Assembly: GCA_035307785.1 (NCBI GenBank)
Contig: DATGHS010000042.1
Span: forward strand, 1 to 35,109
DNA: 35,109 nt
Reading direction: 5' to 3'
From: DATGHS01 sp035307785
GTDB lineage: Bacteria; Planctomycetota; Planctomycetia; Gemmatales; Gemmataceae
Shown here: positions 7,876 through 16,159 of the stretch, piece after piece
How the letters are laid out: each line of letters begins with the position of its first letter
Position numbering within the stretch: position 1 is the first letter of the stretch
The notes under the pieces: generated by a model
The model's database searches: none
Told to the model about the DNA's origin: nothing
What the model saw: only the letters and a program-made list of their open reading frames with translations
Program-made: the position numbers and the translations under genes

Positions 7876-7947
7876 GAGCCGGGAGCGCAAAGCAAGCGAC
7901 CGGATCAGGGACCGGGTCCCTCATCCGGTCGCTTGCGCTCCCGGCTC
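7876..7947. repeat. 72 bp near-perfect palindromic repeat
   Basis: The left arm starts GAGCCGGGAGCGCAA and continues AAGCGACCGGAT; the right arm is its reverse complement, ending CTTGCGCTCCCGGCTC. The arms differ by a 4-base insertion (AGCA) in the left arm and one mismatch near the loop. It starts seven bases after the esterase-fusion stop. The element resembles dispersed palindromes that I recall from planctomycete genomes, and may act as a terminator or mRNA-stabilising hairpin. Confidence 0.75.
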
Positions 7948-8013
7948 TCAAAGCTGACGCACGATACAAAACCTGCTGCACCGAGCCGCAATATTAACTT
8001 TCCAGGAGAATCA

Positions 8014-8871
8014 ATGCGATTACCTCTTTTTGCGTTCGCCTTTCTTTTGACCACCGCCCCCGTCTTCGCGCAGTTGCCGAAGAATCTACCGCCCGCTATT
8101 CCGCTTTGGCCGCACGGCGCACCGGGCTCGGAATCGCGCATGGCGGAACCGGAAGTGATCGAAGGGGCCAATGTTTGCAATGTCCACAATCCCACGATCA
8201 CGCCGTACGTGCCGGAGGTCGGCAAATCCACCGGCACGGCCGTCATCATCTGCCCCGGCGGGGGCCATTCCAAGCTTTGCCTGGGCCACGAGGGCTATGC
8301 GTTGGCGGAATGGTTTCGCAACCAGGGCATCGCGGCCTTTGTGCTCAAGTACCGATTGGCGCGCGAAAAAGGCAGCACCTACACAGTGCAGGACCACGCC
8401 ATGGCGGACACGCGCCGCGCGATTCGCATCGTTCGCAGCCGAGCGAGCGAGTGGCATATCAAGCCGGATCGCCTTGGCATCCTGGGATTCTCTGCGGGCG
8501 GTGAACTGGCGGCCTACGCGGCCATGAAGAGTGATTCGGGCCAGAAGGAGGCAGCGGACCCGATTGAGCAGCAAAGTTCGAGGCCTGATTTTCAAGCGCT
8601 CATTTATCCGGGCGGCACCGGGACATTCAAAGTCGAGCCCGGCATGCCCCCGGTATTCCTATTGGCCGGCTACAAGGACCGACCCGACATTTCGGAAGGC
8701 CTGGCCACGCTGTACTTGAAGTACAAGGCCGCGAAGATTCCCGCGGAGTTGCATCTATACGCCAACGCCGGCCACGGTTTCGGCTACCGGCCCGACGCCA
8801 AGCCCAGCGCCGCCGCCCGCTGGCCGGAGCGCTTCACCGAGTGGCTGTCGGACAGCGGGTTGTTGAAATAA
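8014..8871 (+). CDS. Secreted alpha/beta hydrolase (acetylxylan esterase/dienelactone hydrolase-like)
   Basis: A 285-residue protein with a signal peptide (MRLPLFAFAFLLTTAPVFAQ) and a complete alpha/beta hydrolase triad: nucleophile Ser160 in GFSAGG, probable Asp222 (GYKDRP) and His254 (AGHGFG). The oxyanion segment is IICPGGGH (78-85). This architecture is common among planctomycete secreted esterases linked to plant or algal polysaccharide deacetylation, but the substrate is inferred from family only. ATG 8014 is chosen because AGGAGA lies just upstream and the signal peptide begins there; the longer in-frame ORF runs back into the palindromic repeat. It is convergent with the giant repeat gene, with 29 bases between the stops and no obvious terminator. 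Confidence 0.88.
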   Translation: MRLPLFAFAFLLTTAPVFAQLPKNLPPAIPLWPHGAPGSESRMAEPEVIEGANVCNVHNPTITPYVPEVGKSTGTAVIICPGGGHSKLCLGHEGYALAEWFRNQGIAAFVLKYRLAREKGSTYTVQDHAMADTRRAIRIVRSRASEWHIKPDRLGILGFSAGGELAAYAAMKSDSGQKEAADPIEQQSSRPDFQALIYPGGTGTFKVEPGMPPVFLLAGYKDRPDISEGLATLYLKYKAAKIPAELHLYANAGHGFGYRPDAKPSAAARWPERFTEWLSDSGLLK

Positions 8872-8900
8872 TGCCGCTCCAAATCAGCTGCCATGAACCA

Positions 8901-11900
8901 CTATTGTGGCCACATCTCCCGGTGGCATCCCCACGATTCATGCCGGGAATGGTTGGACCACGAATTGCACCCGCGATTGTGGCTATGCCGACCATTCCCT
9001 CCGTGGTGCCCCCCTTGATGGCAACTGGTCTGACAAGTCGGCTGTTGGAAGCCGCAACTACGTTCATGGCGGCGATTGTGATGCTCACGTTCGTGCTGAC
9101 GATGATGATGCCGCGAACCGCAAGGCTGGCAAGCCGGGTGATGCCGATGGCACATGCCGCAGGTCGGACATGGTGTCTTCGCCGGGTTCACGGTGAGCGT
9201 GAATAGTTGCGTGGCATCGGCGTTCATGGTGAACTGGTACGTGCCGGCCGAACTTGCCGCCGGCGTACCGCTCAACGTTGCCGTGCCGTCGCCGTTGTCG
9301 TGGAACGTGATTCCCGGCGGCAGCGTACCGATGACCGCAATTGTCGGCGTTGTCGGGAAGTTGGCGGTCGTCACGGTAAAGCTGTTCGGCATCCCCACCG
9401 TGAAGGTGGCGTGGTTCGGGCTCGTGATGACGCCGGCTTGCTGACCGGAATTCACGGTGCCCGAGACGGCGACGTCCTTCTCCGTGGCTCCGGAGCTGGT
9501 GGCGGTGATGTTGCCACTGATCGCTCCGGCAGCCGCCCCGGCGCTAATGCGGGCGAGGATGGTCGCCTGGGCCACCACGCCGAAATTCGTGGGCGTCAGC
9601 ATCACCGATGAGTGATAGGTAGCGCCGTTGTCGGAAGATAGCTCGACGCCGCTCGGGGCCGTGACTGTGATCGGCCCATTCAGGTTGATACCTCCTACGG
9701 TGGAAGACTGCGGCGAACCTGCCATGCCGGTCGTCGTCGTGCCCAGAACCAAGGATGCAGGGTTAACGCTGATGGACGGCCCGACGATGACCGGGCTGAC
9801 CGTGCCGGTGACGGCCACGCTCTGGGTCACGGCAACTACTCCGCTGACGCTGCTGTTGGTAATGTTGCCAGCGATATTTCCGGGCGTTGCCGTTGCGCTG
9901 ATGCGAGCCGTGATGGTCGTCGCAGCCACCGTGCCATTAGTCGGCGTTAAGGTCAGCGTTGACGAGAAGTTGGTTCCGTCCTGCGAGAGTTCCACGCCGG
10001 TCGGTGCCGTGATGGTAATCGGCGCCCCCAAATTGCTGCCAGACACCGAGTATGTCTGAGCGGCGCCCGCCGTGCCGGCCATTGTTGTGCCCAGGTTCAA
10101 AGCGGTCGGGCTGATGGTGATCGAAGGCAACGCCCCGGGATTGACCGCGGCGCTGAACATGACGTTCTGCGTCGTTGCTCCCGGGCTGCTGACGCCGATG
10201 GTTCCGGCGAAAACGCCCTCTCCGGCCGCCCCCGCTGCGCTGATCCGTGCCGAAACGGTCGTGGTGGCCAGCGTGCCGTTGGTCGGAGCCAGCGTTAATG
10301 TTTGTTGATAGGTGGTTCCGTCCAGCGATAATTCAACCTGGTTGCCGGGCGACGTGATCGTGACCGGTCCCGTGAGATTGCTGCCGCTGACCGAGAAGGT
10401 CTGTGGAGTTCCGGCGGCGCCGGCGGTCGCCACCAGTTGAATCGAAGCCGGGCTGACGGTGATGCTGGGCGTGGTCGCGGGGTTGACGGCGGCTCTGAAG
10501 CCGACGGTCTGCGTGGTGGCGCCGGGGCTCGAATCGCTGATAGTACCCGCGAAAACGCCCTCGGCTGCCGCCCCCGCCGCGCTAATCCGCACGTCGATCA
10601 TGGTCGCCGCTAGCGTGCCGTTGGTCGGCGTTAACGTCAACGTGGATTGATATGTTGTTCCATCCAGCGAGAATTCAATTGGGTTGCCGGGCGACGAGAT
10701 TATGACCGGTCCCGTGAGATTGCTTCCGGAAACCGTGTAGGTCTGCGGTGCTCCGGCCGCACCTACTGTTGCCACGAGCGACAGGGATGTCGGGCTAACC
10801 GTAATGGTCGGCGTGTTGGCTGCCGCGTTGACCGTGCCGGTGATGGCGACGTTCTGTCCAGTTGCGCCGGGACTTGTGTCGGTGATGTTGCCCGTAATGG
10901 CGCCAACGGTCGCTCCAGTGCTGATGCGCGCCGTGATGATTGCCGCGGTCATTCCGTTGGCAGGCGTAAGAGTCAATGTGGAATGGAACGTGGTTCCGTC
11001 GGAAGCGATCTCCACCCCCGCTGGCGCGGTAATGGTAATCGGTCCGGTGAGGTTGAAACCGACGACGAAGTATTGCTGGGCCGACCCTGCGGTGCCCGCC
11101 GTAGTCGTGCCCAGGTTCAAGGAAATCGGGCTAAGAATGATCGTCGGCGTGGCGCCGGTGTTGCCATGGACGGTGCCGGCGACGGCCACATTTTGAGCCG
11201 TCGCGCCGGCGCTGGCACTGGCGATGTTTCCTGAGATGTTGCCAGCCGTTGCGCCGGCGCTGATGCGAGCGGTGATCGTCGTCATCGCGACGCTTCCATT
11301 GGTAGGCGCCAGCGTCAATGTCGGCAAGAAGGTTGTACCATCTTTCGACAGTTCAACCCCCGCGGGAGCGGTGATCGTGATGGGGGCCGACAGATTAGTG
11401 CCGGCCACGGTAAATGTTTGCGTGGAACCTGCGGTACCCGCGATGGTTGTGCCCAGACTCAACGATGCCGGGCTCACCGTGATGGTCGCCGTCGCGGCCG
11501 GGTTCACGTTGGCAGTGACCGTCACATTCTGAGTTGTGGCGCCGGCACTACTATCGGTAATGACGCCGGCGAAGGTGCCCTCGGTCGCCGCGCCGGCCGC
11601 GCTGATGCGCACATTGATCGTCGTTGCGGCCAGCGTGCCGTTGTTTGGCGTCAAGGTCAACGACCCATGATAAGTGGTCCCGCCGTCGGAAGAAAGTTCG
11701 ATGCCGTTGGGCGCCGAGATGTTGACGGGAGCTGTTAGATTGCTGCCGGCGACGGTGTACGTCTGCGCCGTTCCCGCGGCACCGACCGTAGCCGCAAGCA
11801 CGAGGGAAGACGGGCTAACCGTGACGGTCGGCGTCGCCGCCGGATTTACATTGGCGTCGAAGCTTACCGTCTGAGTGGCGGCGCCCGTGCTGCTGTCGCT

Positions 11901-14900
11901 GATCGTACCGGCGAACGTGCCGGTAGTGGCTGCCTGGGCGGCGGTAATTCGCACGTTGACGGTGGTAGCGGCCAATGTACCGTTGGTCGGATTCAGCGTC
12001 AGCGTCGAATGATAGGTGGCCCCGCCATCGGAAGACAGCTCAACACCGCTGGTTGCAGTGACGGTCACCGGTGCGGTCAAGTTGCTGCCGGTCACCGTGT
12101 AGCTTTGCGGCGAGCCTGCGGCACCGACCGTCGCCACGAGTACGAGAGAAGTGGGGCTGACGGCAATAGTCGGGGTTGCGGCCGTATTGACCGTGCCCGT
12201 GACGGCGACGTTCTGAGTGGTGGCGCCGGTGCTGGTGTCGGTAATGTTGCCGGTGATCGCTCCGGCGGAAGCGCTCGCGCTGATGCGAGTGGTAATAGTT
12301 GTCGAGGCCACGGTGCCGTTATTCGGCGTTAACGTCAACGCGGAATGAAACGTCGCGCCGTCGGAAGAGATCTCAACCCCCGCGGGGGCTGTGATCGTTA
12401 TGGGCGCGGTCAAGTTGCTGCCGCTTACCGTATAGGTTTGCATGGAACCGGCCGTGCCCGCATGGGTCGTACCCAAGTCCAGTGACGGGGGACTCACGGC
12501 GATCGTCGGCGTTGTCGCCGGATTTACGGCGGCGCTGAACAGTAGGTTCTGTGTGGTTGCCCCGGTGCTGCTCGCGCTGACAGATCCGGCGAAAACGCCC
12601 TCGGCCGTGGCCGCGGCGGCGGTGATGCGGACATTGATCGTCGTCGCGGCCAACGTGCCATTGGCCGGGGTTAGCGCCAATGACGAGTGATACGTCGCTC
12701 CGCCATCGGAGGACACTTCAATGCCGGCCGGCGCCGTGATAACGACGGGTGCGGTCAAATTGCTGCCAGTCACCGTATAGGTCTGTGGGGTACCCGCGGA
12801 ACCAACCGTGGCCACCAGGGACAGTGAAGACGGGTTGAGTGTGATCGACGGCGTCGTCGCCGGGTTGACGTTGGCGCTCACGGTCACATTTTCGGTGGTC
12901 ACACCCGTGCTGCTGTCGCTGATAGTTCCGCCGAACACGCCTTCAGACGCTGCCCCCGCAGCGCTGATGCGAACATTGATGGTGGTCGGAGCTACCGTGC
13001 CGTTCGTAGGCGTAAGCGACAGCGTCGAATGATATGTGGCGCCGCCGTCGGAAGAAACTTCGATTCCACTCGGCGCCGTGATGGTGATCGGCGCTGTGAG
13101 GTTAATTCCGCCGACGATGTAGCTCTGCGGCGTGCCTGCGGCACCGACTGTCGCTGTGAGCACCAGGGAAGTGGGGGTGACGGCGATTGCGGGCGTACCC
13201 GCGGTGACGGTGCCGGTGACCGCCACATTCTGCATCGTTGCGCCGTTGCTGGCCGCAGTAATGGTGCCGGTAAGGTTTCCGGCCGGCGCCGTCGCGGAGA
13301 TCCGCGCCAAAATTGAGGTCGGGATCACCAATCCGTTGTTGTCGGGCGTCAGTGTGAGCGTGGGATGGTACGAGGCGCCGGTCAATGATAACTCCACGCC
13401 CGCCGGCGCGGTGACTGTAACCGGCCCGGTGAGATGAGTGCCGCCGACCTGGAAGCCTTGTGGCGACAAGCTCGCCGTACCGGCCGGGGTGGTGCCCAGA
13501 TCCAAGCTGTTCGTGCTCACGGTGATGGTGGGCGTCGTCCCATTCACAGTACCCGTGACGGCGACATTCTGCGTCGTGGCGCCGGTGCTGGCTTCCGTGA
13601 TATTGCCGCTGATGTTGCCGGCGACTGCCGAGCTGCTGATGCGTGCGATGATTGCGGTTGAAGTGACGGTGCCATTGGTCGGTGTTAACGTCAACGAATT
13701 ATGGAAAGTAACAGCGTCGGTGGAGATTTCGACGCCTGTCGGGGCGGTGATGGTGATGGGCGCTGTGAGATTCGTTCCGGACACATTGTAAATCTGCGCT
13801 GTGCCCGCGGTGCCGGCCGCGACGGTGCCCAAGTTGAGGGATGACGGGCTGACCGTAATGGTAGCGCCATTGGCCGCGGTGACGGTGCCCGTGACATCCA
13901 CGTCGTGGCTGTTCGCAATGACACCGGCGCTTTCGTTGGTGATGGAGGAGGCGGCCAAGGCCCCCACGGGCGCACTGGCGCTGATGCGCGCATTGATGGT
14001 AGTCGCGGCCACCGTGCCGGCGACAGGCGTCAGCGTCAAGGTCGAATGGTAGGTCGCCCCACCGTCTGATGACACTTCGACGCCGGTCGGCGGCGTGATG
14101 GTGATCGGGCCGGTCAGATTGCTGCCAGCAATGGTGTAGGACTGCGCCGTGCTCGCCGTCCCGAAAGTGGTCGTGCCTAGGTTTAGCGATGTCGGGCTGA
14201 CGGTGAGCGTGGCGGCATTAGCCGCCGTGACGGTGCCGGTAACTGCTACATTCTTATCGGGAGCGCCGGCCGTGGCGCCGGTTATGTTGCCCGCAATTGT
14301 CCCGGCGGCCGCGGTGGCGTTAATGCGCGCATTGATGGTGGTATTGGCCACCGCGCCCGCGCTGGGCGCCAGCGTCAACGAGTCGTGATAGGTGGCGCCG
14401 CCATCCGAAGACAACTCGACGCCCGCCGGCGCGGTGAGCGCAATGGGCCCGGTCAGATTGACGCCCCCCACCGTATATGTCTGCGACGTGCCGGCGGTGC
14501 CGGCGGCCGTCGTGCCCAAATCAAGCGCGGCGATGCTGGTTGTGATCACGGGTGTACCCGCCGCGAATATCGAGCCAGAGACTGCTATTTCCAGCTCGAT
14601 GGCGCCGGCAATGGTAACGGCAAGGTCCTGACCCGGGAGAAAGCCCTGGGGCGCCGTGGCGCTGATGCGGAGCAAGAGCGTGGTCGTGGCCACAGTGCCG
14701 CCCGCAGGCGTTAGCGTCAGCGAAGTGTGATAGGTGGCTCCGCCGTCCGAAGACACCTCGGTCTCGGCCGGCGCAGTGACAGTAATCGGCCCCGTCAAAT
14801 TGGCGCCTGCTGCGGTAAAGGGATGCGGTGTGCCGGCGATGCCGGCCGCGGTGGAGCCCAGATCCAGCGAAGCGGGGCTGACGGTTATCGTTGCCGCGGC

Positions 14901-15932
14901 CGCGGTGACGGTGCCGGTGACATCCACGTCGTGGCTGTTCGCAATGACACCGGCGCTTTCGTTAGTGATGGAGGCGGCGGCCAAGGCCCCCACGGGCGCA
15001 CTGGCGCTGATGCGGACGTCGATAGTAGTCGTGGCCACCGTGCCTCCAACGGGGGCAAGCGTCAAGGAAGAATGGTAGGTCGCCCCGCCGTCCGATGACA
15101 CTTCGACGCCGGTCGGCGCCGTGATGGTGATCGGGCCGGTCAGATTGCTGCCAACAATGGTGTAGGACTGCACCGTGCCCGCCGTCCCGAAGGTGGTCGT
15201 GCCCAGATTTAAGGAAGTGGCGCTTATTGCGATCGCTGGGCCGGCAGGCGCGGCAACCGTGCCAGTGACCGTAATATCCTGTTCTGGCGCGGTAGCGCTC
15301 GTAGCCGTGATGGACCCACTTAAGTTGCCGACCGCCGCAGTGCCGGTGATACGTACATTGATCGTAGTGTCGGGGACCGCGCCATTAATGGGTGTCTCCG
15401 TTAACGAGGAAGAATAAGACAGCCCGCCGTTATCTGATAGCTCAACTCCAGCCGGCGCCGTGATTGTGATCGGGCCCGTTAAGTTGAAGCCGCTTACCGT
15501 ATAGGTTTGTGAATTGCCCGCCGTGCCGAACGCAGTTGTTCCCAGATTCAACGAATTGGTGCTGTCGATGATCGGATCGGCGTTCCCCGGAGTGCTTTGG
15601 TTTGCAGCTGCGAAATTCTGCGCGCCGCTTGGAACGCCAAAATTCTGGGCAGACTCTGCCAACAGGAATAACGACGAGAATCTTTGCAGACTCGTCATGG
15701 TTGATGCAGCACCGCCTGACCCATCGCTCTGCGAGTCTGTCGTGGGAACGAGCGCGATATTCTGCACGCTGGAAAAATCGCTCGCCAGCGTGTGAATGGA
15801 ACCAGTGCAAGGGGCAAGACGCTGTTCTAATTCTTCAAGCCGTAGGGGGATTCCCGAGCGATTTTGATTGCGGCGCAGCGTGGCCACTGCACGGCCTTCT
15901 TGGGCCGGCTTCGACGAGGGGGCGGACTTCAT
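8901..15932 (-). CDS. Giant secreted repeat protein with 18 beta-sandwich-like repeats and His/Cys-rich tail
   Basis: A 2343-residue protein. The N-terminus has a basic segment and the LRLEELEQRLAP motif that marks many planctomycete exported proteins. Then come 18 copies of a roughly 105-112-residue unit with the pattern PxSLxLGTT..GTAG..Q.YTVSGxNLT.PITITAP.GVE.SSDG.TYH..LTLTP.NGTV..TTI..RIS. A putative-Ig/He_PIG-like domain follows (TLPPGITFHDNGDGTATLSGTP). The last 89 residues hold 10 Cys and 18 His. The repeats suggest a cell-surface or extracellular adhesin or stalk. ATG 15932 follows AGGAG by eight bases; an extension to 16001 lacks such support. A promoter is predicted at 16027-16054. 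The many ORFs on the opposite strand across this locus are shadows created by the repeats. Confidence 0.9.
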   Translation of the reverse strand: MKSAPSSKPAQEGRAVATLRRNQNRSGIPLRLEELEQRLAPCTGSIHTLASDFSSVQNIALVPTTDSQSDGSGGAASTMTSLQRFSSLFLLAESAQNFGVPSGAQNFAAANQSTPGNADPIIDSTNSLNLGTTAFGTAGNSQTYTVSGFNLTGPITITAPAGVELSDNGGLSYSSSLTETPINGAVPDTTINVRITGTAAVGNLSGSITATSATAPEQDITVTGTVAAPAGPAIAISATSLNLGTTTFGTAGTVQSYTIVGSNLTGPITITAPTGVEVSSDGGATYHSSLTLAPVGGTVATTTIDVRISASAPVGALAAASITNESAGVIANSHDVDVTGTVTAAAATITVSPASLDLGSTAAGIAGTPHPFTAAGANLTGPITVTAPAETEVSSDGGATYHTSLTLTPAGGTVATTTLLLRISATAPQGFLPGQDLAVTIAGAIELEIAVSGSIFAAGTPVITTSIAALDLGTTAAGTAGTSQTYTVGGVNLTGPIALTAPAGVELSSDGGATYHDSLTLAPSAGAVANTTINARINATAAAGTIAGNITGATAGAPDKNVAVTGTVTAANAATLTVSPTSLNLGTTTFGTASTAQSYTIAGSNLTGPITITPPTGVEVSSDGGATYHSTLTLTPVAGTVAATTINARISASAPVGALAASSITNESAGVIANSHDVDVTGTVTAANGATITVSPSSLNLGTVAAGTAGTAQIYNVSGTNLTAPITITAPTGVEISTDAVTFHNSLTLTPTNGTVTSTAIIARISSSAVAGNISGNITEASTGATTQNVAVTGTVNGTTPTITVSTNSLDLGTTPAGTASLSPQGFQVGGTHLTGPVTVTAPAGVELSLTGASYHPTLTLTPDNNGLVIPTSILARISATAPAGNLTGTITAASNGATMQNVAVTGTVTAGTPAIAVTPTSLVLTATVGAAGTPQSYIVGGINLTAPITITAPSGIEVSSDGGATYHSTLSLTPTNGTVAPTTINVRISAAGAASEGVFGGTISDSSTGVTTENVTVSANVNPATTPSITLNPSSLSLVATVGSAGTPQTYTVTGSNLTAPVVITAPAGIEVSSDGGATYHSSLALTPANGTLAATTINVRITAAAATAEGVFAGSVSASSTGATTQNLLFSAAVNPATTPTIAVSPPSLDLGTTHAGTAGSMQTYTVSGSNLTAPITITAPAGVEISSDGATFHSALTLTPNNGTVASTTITTRISASASAGAITGNITDTSTGATTQNVAVTGTVNTAATPTIAVSPTSLVLVATVGAAGSPQSYTVTGSNLTAPVTVTATSGVELSSDGGATYHSTLTLNPTNGTLAATTVNVRITAAQAATTGTFAGTISDSSTGAATQTVSFDANVNPAATPTVTVSPSSLVLAATVGAAGTAQTYTVAGSNLTAPVNISAPNGIELSSDGGTTYHGSLTLTPNNGTLAATTINVRISAAGAATEGTFAGVITDSSAGATTQNVTVTANVNPAATATITVSPASLSLGTTIAGTAGSTQTFTVAGTNLSAPITITAPAGVELSKDGTTFLPTLTLAPTNGSVAMTTITARISAGATAGNISGNIASASAGATAQNVAVAGTVHGNTGATPTIILSPISLNLGTTTAGTAGSAQQYFVVGFNLTGPITITAPAGVEIASDGTTFHSTLTLTPANGMTAAIITARISTGATVGAITGNITDTSPGATGQNVAITGTVNAAANTPTITVSPTSLSLVATVGAAGAPQTYTVSGSNLTGPVIISSPGNPIEFSLDGTTYQSTLTLTPTNGTLAATMIDVRISAAGAAAEGVFAGTISDSSPGATTQTVGFRAAVNPATTPSITVSPASIQLVATAGAAGTPQTFSVSGSNLTGPVTITSPGNQVELSLDGTTYQQTLTLAPTNGTLATTTVSARISAAGAAGEGVFAGTIGVSSPGATTQNVMFSAAVNPGALPSITISPTALNLGTTMAGTAGAAQTYSVSGSNLGAPITITAPTGVELSQDGTNFSSTLTLTPTNGTVAATTITARISATATPGNIAGNITNSSVSGVVAVTQSVAVTGTVSPVIVGPSISVNPASLVLGTTTTGMAGSPQSSTVGGINLNGPITVTAPSGVELSSDNGATYHSSVMLTPTNFGVVAQATILARISAGAAAGAISGNITATSSGATEKDVAVSGTVNSGQQAGVITSPNHATFTVGMPNSFTVTTANFPTTPTIAVIGTLPPGITFHDNGDGTATLSGTPAASSAGTYQFTMNADATQLFTLTVNPAKTPCPTCGMCHRHHPACQPCGSRHHHRQHEREHHNRRHERSCGFQQPTCQTSCHQGGHHGGNGRHSHNRGCNSWSNHSRHESWGCHREMWPQ
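8904..9170 (-). other. His/Cys-rich C-terminal tail of the giant protein
   Basis: The last 89 residues begin CPTCGMCHRHHPAC and contain 10 Cys and 18 His in clusters such as HHH and HEREHH, with almost no hydrophobic residues. The composition shift from the Thr/Ala/Gly-rich repeats is abrupt. It could bind metal ions, form disulfide crosslinks or serve as an anchoring tail. The reading frame is open to a single TAG at 8901, and I see no sign of a sequencing frameshift. Confidence 0.7.
9440..15560 (-). repeat. Block of 18 tandem coding repeats (about 320 bp each)
   Basis: Eighteen units can be aligned by their LxLGTT / LVATVG start motif. Two subtypes occur. Type A has LGTT.AGTAG and ends ISxxAxAGNISGNIT..QNVAVTGTV. 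Type B has LVATVGAAGTPQ and ends AxEGVFAGTISDSS..VNPATTPSI. Units 8, 9, 11, 12, 15 and 16 are type B, in doublets. Near-identical stretches of about 100 bp around 13890-13990 and 14910-15015, three units apart, indicate a recent internal duplication or gene conversion. Confidence 0.85.
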
Positions 15933-16026
15933 GGGCGCAGCTCCTGCGGGACGGCGCAGTAACAAGTGGGCGAGCTTGCTGCGTGGGACGAATCGATCCA
16001 ATTACGACGACTAGAAGCAGGGCGAT

Positions 16027-16054
16027 AGTGTAGAACACGATTTGGTGATGTCAA
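16027..16054 (-). promoter_or_regulatory. Putative sigma-70 promoter of the giant repeat protein gene
   Basis: On the minus strand TTGACA (16054-16049) and TACACT (16032-16027) are separated by 16 bases. Transcription would begin near 16020, giving a leader of about 90 nt before the ATG at 15932. The -35 is perfect and the -10 matches four of six positions. This argues that the giant gene can be transcribed independently of the upstream ECF gene. Confidence 0.45.
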
Positions 16055-16159
16055 GGAAGCGAACAAGAAGAATTGTTGAATAAGCGCTAAAATATTCGGC
16101 GCCTTCAGGATATCCTACCGGCGCCGACATTCAAATCTACCGATTCGGAAATGAACGGG

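Noticed and set aside
9154..15417. Many 60-200-codon plus-strand open frames across the giant gene
   Set aside because: They recur at the repeat period with similar Val/Pro/Ala-rich sequence, as expected for antisense frames of an 18-fold coding repeat.
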